Positions 5,686 through 9,213 of a DNA stretch of 9,213 nucleotides are shown piece by piece. How positions within the stretch are numbered: the stretch's first letter is position 1; every line of letters begins with the position of its first letter. The DNA comes from an uncultured Erysipelotrichaceae bacterium (lineage in GTDB: Bacteria; Bacillota_I; Bacilli_A; Erysipelotrichales; Erysipelotrichaceae). The DNA is taken from positions 1-9,213 of the forward strand of contig CACZPD010000042.1 of assembly GCA_902782955.1 (NCBI GenBank), written 5' to 3'. Made by a program: the position numbers and the translations under genes. Below the pieces are notes generated by a model. That model was not told where the DNA came from, did no database searches, and worked only from the letters and a program-made list of their open reading frames with translations.

Positions 5686-6035
5686 CATATCAGTTCTTCA
5701 TATTCTTCTTCTCGGAATCCGATCCTGACCTTTCCTTCATCCGTGATCAGGACCGGCCGCTTCACCAGCATACCGTCGGAAGCAAGAAGCGAAAACATTT
5801 CGTCTTCTGTCATGGACGGCAGTTTATCCTTCAGATTCAGTGCGCGGTATGACTGACCGCTCGTATTGAAGAATTTCCTGAGCGGCAGACCGCTCTGCGC
5901 GTACCATGCACGCAGTTCGTCTTCTGCGGGCGGTTCTTCTTTGATCAGCCTTTCAGTATAGCTGATTCCATGTCCGTCCAGCCATTTCTTTGCCTTACGG
6001 CATGTGCCGCATTTCGGATACCATATAAACAACAC
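5685..6035 (-). CDS. ArsC/Spx/YffB-like thioredoxin-fold protein with CGTC motif
   Basis: This 116-residue protein starts at a GTG (6035). GGGAGG lies exactly 8 bases upstream (6044-6049), so I prefer this GTG over the ATG at 6068, which would add 11 residues overlapping the upstream gene. It then begins MLFIWYPKCGTCRKAKKWL, the normal N terminus of this group. Cys9 and Cys12 form a CXXC site like that of Spx and YffB. Further family marks are GLPLRKFFNTSGQSYRALNL (about 51-70), LPSM and DGMLVKRPVLI (about 87-97). Annotation pipelines usually call such proteins arsenate reductase, but they lack proven arsenate activity; a cytosolic thiol-redox or glutathione/thioredoxin-linked role, or Spx-like RNA polymerase binding, are alternatives. 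The gene lies 16 bases after the PHP gene and is probably its operon partner. Confidence 0.88.
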   Translation of the reverse strand: MLFIWYPKCGTCRKAKKWLDGHGISYTERLIKEEPPAEDELRAWYAQSGLPLRKFFNTSGQSYRALNLKDKLPSMTEDEMFSLLASDGMLVKRPVLITDEGKVRIGFREEEYEELI

Positions 6036-6051
6036 GATTTCTTCCTCCCTT

Positions 6052-6870
6052 TTACTCAAATTCATCAATGTCGGTTTCGATAAAACCTTCCGGTGTCAGC
6101 TTCATCATGGAACGATACCCGCAGGCGCGGATCATATCCATTGCCTCCCGGAATCCGCAGTCCAGATATTCCGCGTTATGACAGTCACTGTTCAGGCAGA
6201 CGGAGACACCTTTTTCATGCATATACCGAAGCAGGTTTACCGCCGGATACGGGGTCCTCCTGTATTGTCTGGCGATTGCCCCGGTGTTGACCTCCAGGAT
6301 CTTCTTTCCGGCAAATGCGTCCACCGCATCACAGGCAAAGCGTACATAAGCAGGGTCATCAAAACGAATGAATGATTCATCCTCATTGAATTTCATGATC
6401 AGGTCCAGATGTCCGATGATATCGACTTCCTGCCAGTCTGCCATCCGGGTGATCTTCCTGTAGTATGTTTCTGCCATCGTGAGAAAGTCGTTGGAGAACA
6501 TGCTGTCGAGCATGTACTCAAACACACCGCGGCTGTAGTCGATGGGAAGCACCTGCCCGTCCTTCGTCAGAAAGTGGCAGCTGCCGATGATAAAATCAAA
6601 CGGTTCTTTCGTCATGATCCGGTTTTCCATATCTTCCTCGATGCCGAGATAGATCGTTATCCGGTCACGGAATTCCTCTTTCAGTCTGCGGATCTCTTTA
6701 ATGTATTCCGAAGTATTTTCTATGGACATGGAAGCTGTGTCAAACGGCACATATCCGTGGCCTGAAAACCCGAGGATATCAAACCCCTTTTCAATTGCGT
6801 TCTCGATCATCTCACGCGGTTCATTCTTACCGTCACAGTACTTGCTGTGGGTATGCAGATTCTGTCTCAT
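6052..6870 (-). CDS. PHP-domain phosphoesterase, histidinol-phosphatase (HisJ) family
   Basis: This 272-residue cytosolic metallo-phosphoesterase is full length for the family. Metal-binding PHP motifs are visible in order: His6 and His8 in NLHTHSKYCDG with Asp13, His38 in FSGHGY, Glu78 in GIEED, His99 in GSCHF, His154 in DIIGHLDL, and Asp229/His231 in NSDCHN. Family members hydrolyse L-histidinol phosphate to histidinol, the penultimate stage of histidine biosynthesis, but many PHP proteins act on other phosphoesters. No other histidine gene is nearby, so the substrate is uncertain. The ATG at 6870 has AGGAG 6 bases upstream. It follows the phospholipase C-like gene by 20 bases and precedes the ArsC-like gene closely, consistent with one transcript. 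Confidence 0.9.
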   Translation of the reverse strand: MRQNLHTHSKYCDGKNEPREMIENAIEKGFDILGFSGHGYVPFDTASMSIENTSEYIKEIRRLKEEFRDRITIYLGIEEDMENRIMTKEPFDFIIGSCHFLTKDGQVLPIDYSRGVFEYMLDSMFSNDFLTMAETYYRKITRMADWQEVDIIGHLDLIMKFNEDESFIRFDDPAYVRFACDAVDAFAGKKILEVNTGAIARQYRRTPYPAVNLLRYMHEKGVSVCLNSDCHNAEYLDCGFREAMDMIRACGYRSMMKLTPEGFIETDIDEFE

Positions 6871-6890
6871 AATACACTCCTGTTCTTTTA

Positions 6891-7541
6891 TTACGGTTCC
6901 CGCTTCCAGGCATAATCAGCCGCGCGCAGCCGGAAATCACCTGTAACTGCATGTGAGAATTCCATCGCGATCACCGGATAATACTTTTCCATGAATTCTT
7001 CGATCATCGCTTCCGTGACATAAACTGTTTCCGCTTCGGTGATTTCTGAAAAGTCATCCTCAAGTGCTTTCAGAAATTCCGGAATATTAAATTCCGCGAT
7101 CCGGAATATGTCTTCATTTTCAAGATATTCCGGAATAGTCAGTTCATACCGGAGATGCCATCGTTCCCGGATATAGCGATTCAGGACATGGTAGTCCCGG
7201 TGCAGGACCCTGACTTTATCATCATAACCAAAAACCGTGATTTTATGATCATTCCGGATCAGCCTCCGGGAGAAAACATCTTCCACCAGATGCATGTAAT
7301 ACCCGAGGTAGAGATCATCCTGCAGGATCTTATCCCTGTAAGTGTTACGGAAGCGGTCAATATCATAGCAGGAGTATTTCCGGTCTTCGGAAAAATACCG
7401 GAAATGCGTTACATCTCTGTAACGTATATCAGTGTAGGCATCGGGGATCACAGAACCGATCAGAAACCTGTTCTTATCTTTCAGTTCAGTTTCCTGTGCA
7501 AGCATCTCCCCGATCATGTAGTGGATCATTCTCTGTGCCAT
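6891..7541 (-). CDS. Zinc-dependent phospholipase C-like protein (hypothetical)
   Basis: This 216-residue protein resembles the zinc-dependent phospholipase C / S1-P1-nuclease-like helical fold. Candidate metal ligands appear in the expected order: His7 (MIHYMIGE), Asp34 (SVIPDAYTD), His46 (VTHFRY), and His84/Asp88 (YYMHLVEDVF), with a further His114-Asp116-His118 cluster (LHRDYH). There is no signal peptide, unlike secreted phospholipase C toxins, so it is probably cytosolic and should not be read as a toxin. Homologous uncharacterised proteins with the GSxxPDAYTD and LGYYLHLVED patterns are familiar in clostridia; their substrate is unknown. The ATG at 7541 is preceded by AGAAGG and lies 3 bases after the PAS-gene stop, so translation is likely coupled. 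Confidence 0.72.
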   Translation of the reverse strand: MAQRMIHYMIGEMLAQETELKDKNRFLIGSVIPDAYTDIRYRDVTHFRYFSEDRKYSCYDIDRFRNTYRDKILQDDLYLGYYMHLVEDVFSRRLIRNDHKITVFGYDDKVRVLHRDYHVLNRYIRERWHLRYELTIPEYLENEDIFRIAEFNIPEFLKALEDDFSEITEAETVYVTEAMIEEFMEKYYPVIAMEFSHAVTGDFRLRAADYAWKREP

Positions 7542-7544
7542 GGA

Positions 7545-7928
7545 TCAGATCCTTCTAAGCCAGTACTGACCCATCATTTCTTCCGGATGTTCCGGATCCC
7601 ACGGTACTTCATGGCGTTCAAAGTATCCGATCACAATGCCGTCTGTATCTTTAACCGGCGTAAAAAATTCACGTTCGCCTGTTTTCCTGTTGTAAACTTC
7701 AAACATTTCCCCTTCGCCTTCTTCCGCACGCTTCAGAAAAGCTTCGATTTTGGGTTTTGTCCGCTCGTTATGGCAGTTGAAGAGAGAACGTCCGATCTGG
7801 ACTCTTTCCCCATAACGCTCTTTTGCGGTCTTATTCATGTATCTGACAGTATGTGTCGTATCCACAAATACGATCTCGTAGGGATAGGCATCAAGAATGG
7901 CACCCAGTACGTTTTCATTGATTTCCAT
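7545..7928 (-). CDS. Single-domain PAS protein
   Basis: This 127-residue cytosolic protein is nearly all one PAS fold (about residues 5-105) plus a short Trp-rich tail (EVPWDPEHPEEMMGQYWLRR). Visible PAS features are IVFVDTTHTVRYMNKTAKER (19-38), GRSLFNCHN (46-54), and the terminal sheet EREFFTPVKDTDGIVIGYFE (85-104). The NCHN motif matches the CHP/CHN position in PAS domains of DUF438-type proteins; whether Cys52/His53 bind haem or metal is unknown. There is no kinase, cyclase or DNA-binding output, so it must act by contact with another protein or as a small ligand-binding protein. The ATG at 7928 has GGAG 7 bases upstream. It is the first gene of the run of four and sits behind a clear promoter. 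Confidence 0.85.
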   Translation of the reverse strand: MEINENVLGAILDAYPYEIVFVDTTHTVRYMNKTAKERYGERVQIGRSLFNCHNERTKPKIEAFLKRAEEGEGEMFEVYNRKTGEREFFTPVKDTDGIVIGYFERHEVPWDPEHPEEMMGQYWLRRI

Positions 7929-7955
7929 AACGATTCTCCATCTTCATTTGTCATT

Positions 7956-7984
7956 ATTATACGCAAAAAAGAGAACAGGTTCAC
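7956..7984 (-). promoter_or_regulatory. Promoter of the PAS-led operon
   Basis: On the minus strand the -10 box is a perfect TATAAT (7961-7956), and a 17-base spacer separates it from GTGAAC (7984-7979), a weak -35 sharing three of six bases with TTGACA. A run of six T fills part of the spacer. The leader to the ATG at 7928 is about 20 bases. Confidence 0.6.
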
Positions 7985-7996
7985 CTTTCGTGATTA

Positions 7997-8016
7997 TGTC
8001 AGTCTTCTTTCTGACA
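7997..8016. repeat. Inverted repeat upstream of the PAS-operon promoter
   Basis: TGTCAG (7997-8002), 8 bases, then CTGACA (8011-8016). It lies 12 bases upstream of the -35 box and could be a binding site for an activator or a weak hairpin. A 6-bp arm is short, so this could be chance. Confidence 0.35.
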
Positions 8017-8025
8017 GTGCAATAT

Positions 8026-8047
8026 AAAAAGCACTCAGATGAGTGCT
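8026..8047 (-). terminator. Terminator of the resB-ccsA operon
   Basis: On the minus strand AGCACTC (8047-8041), a 4-base loop, then GAGTGCT (8036-8030) form a perfect 7-bp stem; the T-run begins inside the stem and continues, giving five T (8030-8026) and then ATAT. It lies 28 bases past the ccsA stop. Confidence 0.85.
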
Positions 8048-8075
8048 CCGGTATTCTGATAATGCGCAGGAAATC

Positions 8076-8888
8076 CTACAGAAGGAAGTTCCGGACGATA
8101 CTGCCGTAAGAATGCAGACCGGGCAGGATCGTATTGACGCCTATAAATGTGAATAATACGACAGGTACAGCAAGTACGGCATACCATGCCATGAATACGC
8201 CTGATTTTTTCCTGCCGAGCCGCAGATGGAGATAGATCGCATAAAGGATCCATGTGATCAGTGCCCATACTTCCTTCGGATCCCAGGTCCAGAAAGAAGA
8301 CCATGCTTCCTCTGCCCAGATCGCTCCGATCACGATGGTGATCGTCAGAAGCAGGACGCCGATAGCGATCAGGCGGTACATGAAATAATCGATTTCAGGA
8401 AGTTTTTTATTTCCGGGATCTTTGCGGTAAAGCAGGAGATAGCGGATACCGGCCGCTCCTGCCAGCATAAACGCGGCATAGGAGAACGCAGCGCTGCCGA
8501 TGTGGGAAACAAACCATACACTGCGGAGAGCAGGCATCAGTTCATTGATCTCACGCGGCAGAAGTGCCGCATACAGGTACAGAGCCCATGTCATGATCAT
8601 CCCCGGTGCCGTGATCCATTCCAGTTTCAGACCATAGTGCATGATCAGAAGGATCACACCGATCCCCCAGGAGAACATAAGTGCAAATTCAAACTGATTG
8701 GACATCGGGATCCTGCCGGCTTCAATTCCCCTTGCCAGCAGGTAGGCAGACTGCAATATGAATCCGGCAAGGAATACATACCATCCTGTATTCAGGATCT
8801 TTTCCTTTTTCCATACCTGGCCGAAAAAATAGATGATCATGCCGATAAAGCTGAACCCGATGCCGCCGAAAAATAAGATGTCAAGCAT
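8076..8888 (-). CDS. ccsA: Cytochrome c biogenesis protein CcsA (ResC), haem handling
   Basis: This 270-residue integral membrane protein has about eight predicted helices. It is the haem-transporting and ligating partner of ResB in System II cytochrome c maturation, which moves haem to the outer face of the membrane and attaches it to CXXCH sites of apocytochromes. The diagnostic Trp-rich WWD segment is at about residues 191-213 (WAEEAW, FWTWDPKEVW, ITW). The flanking His residues expected to ligate haem are present: His129 (WFVSHIG) and His259 (PGLHSYG). I place the start at the ATG at 8888, preceded by AAGGAG with a 9-base spacing, rather than an upstream TTG at 8906 that lies within the ribosome binding region. 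The start overlaps the resB stop by 8 bases. Stop codon is TAG. Confidence 0.94.
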   Translation of the reverse strand: MLDILFFGGIGFSFIGMIIYFFGQVWKKEKILNTGWYVFLAGFILQSAYLLARGIEAGRIPMSNQFEFALMFSWGIGVILLIMHYGLKLEWITAPGMIMTWALYLYAALLPREINELMPALRSVWFVSHIGSAAFSYAAFMLAGAAGIRYLLLYRKDPGNKKLPEIDYFMYRLIAIGVLLLTITIVIGAIWAEEAWSSFWTWDPKEVWALITWILYAIYLHLRLGRKKSGVFMAWYAVLAVPVVLFTFIGVNTILPGLHSYGSIVRNFLL

Positions 8889-9213
8889 TTGCCTTTTCTC
8901 CTTCAATTACATGGTCTGAAAGGACTGCCGAAAGATGCAGGCGGAGTCCTTCAGATTTCTGTCCCAGTATACGATATCCCTTCTCCGTTACCGTGATCAC
9001 TTCCGGCGGTGTCAGGAATGTGACAGCCAGTCCGAATGTGAGGATCAGCACGGACGCAAGCAGAAGCCAGTTGATCATGGCAGGTGCTTTTTTGATGCGC
9101 AGTCCCGGGTATTCCACCGGATCTTCGAAGACATATGTATAACCGGCGACTTCCATGCTGTCTCCCGGGAACGCAAGCATGGATGACTGTTTCCCGTCTT
9201 CCATCAGCAGGAA
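8881..9213 (-). CDS. resB: ResB cytochrome c biogenesis protein, C-terminal end (runs off right edge)
   Basis: The last 110 codons and the stop are present; the N-terminal part lies beyond the window. It shows the C-terminal ResB pattern: an extracytoplasmic segment with GYTYVFEDPVEYPGLRIKK, then a membrane helix INWLLLASVLILTFGLAVTF, then a cytoplasmic tail of about 50 residues. ResB binds CcsA to form the haem-delivery and cytochrome c synthase complex. An internal ATG at 9204 is in frame, but the reading frame continues open to the edge, so it is not the true start. It overlaps ccsA by 8 bases, the classic coupled resB-ccsA order. Confidence 0.9.
   Translation of the reverse strand, partial: FLLMEDGKQSSMLAFPGDSMEVAGYTYVFEDPVEYPGLRIKKAPAMINWLLLASVLILTFGLAVTFLTPPEVITVTEKGYRILGQKSEGLRLHLSAVLSDHVIEGEKANA

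Noticed and set aside
6036..6068. N-terminal extension of the ArsC-like protein starting at the ATG at 6068
   Set aside because: It overlaps the PHP gene and encodes its own ribosome binding site (GGGAGG); the GTG at 6035 gives the family's normal start.
7155..8027. 290-codon plus-strand open frame across the PAS and phospholipase C-like genes
   Set aside because: It runs antisense to two well supported genes, crosses their boundary and promoter, and resembles no protein family.
8030..8047. AGCACTC / GAGTGCT repeat that looks like CIRCE half-sites
   Set aside because: The spacer is 4 bases rather than 9, and the repeat sits after the ccsA stop followed by a T-run, so it is a terminator.
1..9213. 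CRISPR array, tRNA, rRNA or insertion sequence
   Set aside because: No regularly spaced repeats, cloverleaf-like segments, rRNA signatures, transposase motifs or flanking inverted repeats were seen on either strand.

Overview
The window looks like chromosome of an anaerobic or facultative Bacillota (Firmicutes), most likely on the clostridial side. The evidence is a CIRCE-type heat-shock operator, a two-subunit Fe-S fumarase, a small ArsC/Spx-like thioredoxin-fold protein, strong AGGAG-type ribosome binding sites and moderate base composition. I cannot name a genus. Nearly all genes lie on the minus strand; only htpG is on the plus strand. No rRNA, tRNA, insertion sequence, phage gene or CRISPR array is visible.

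Left end to about 1.26 kb: the N-terminal part of a TraX-family membrane protein runs off the left edge. Next comes a two-gene unit, a TetR-family regulator followed one base later by a 102-residue helical, probably coiled-coil protein. A near-ideal promoter carries a perfect 23-bp palindrome across its -35 box, and a rho-independent terminator closes the unit, so this is a self-contained autoregulated cassette with one small-protein output. 1.27-2.64 kb: the alpha and beta subunits of a class I (iron-sulfur) fumarate hydratase, with overlapping stop and start codons.

2.64-4.70 kb: a divergent intergenic region leads into htpG (Hsp90) on the plus strand. Its leader holds a CIRCE-like operator (TTAGCAGTC-N9-GAGTGCCAA) whose right arm runs into the Shine-Dalgarno sequence, implying HrcA control. 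A strong hairpin terminator is shared with the convergent EamA/DMT transporter gene, whose stop codon lies in the hairpin.

4.68-7.93 kb: a minus-strand run that reads, in order of transcription, a single-domain PAS protein, a zinc-dependent phospholipase C-like protein, a PHP-family histidinol-phosphatase-like phosphoesterase, an ArsC/Spx-like CXXC protein, a three-arm hairpin region, and the EamA transporter. The first four are separated by 3-20 bases and start from a promoter with a perfect TATAAT. 8.03 kb to the right end: a terminator, then ccsA and the C-terminal end of resB, overlapping by 8 bases. These are the System II cytochrome c maturation pair, so this organism probably makes c-type cytochromes.

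The best candidates for follow-up are the TetR/coiled-coil cassette, the CIRCE-like site on htpG, the three-arm hairpin before the transporter gene, and the PAS-led four-gene operon. I see no clearly new defence or mobile system.
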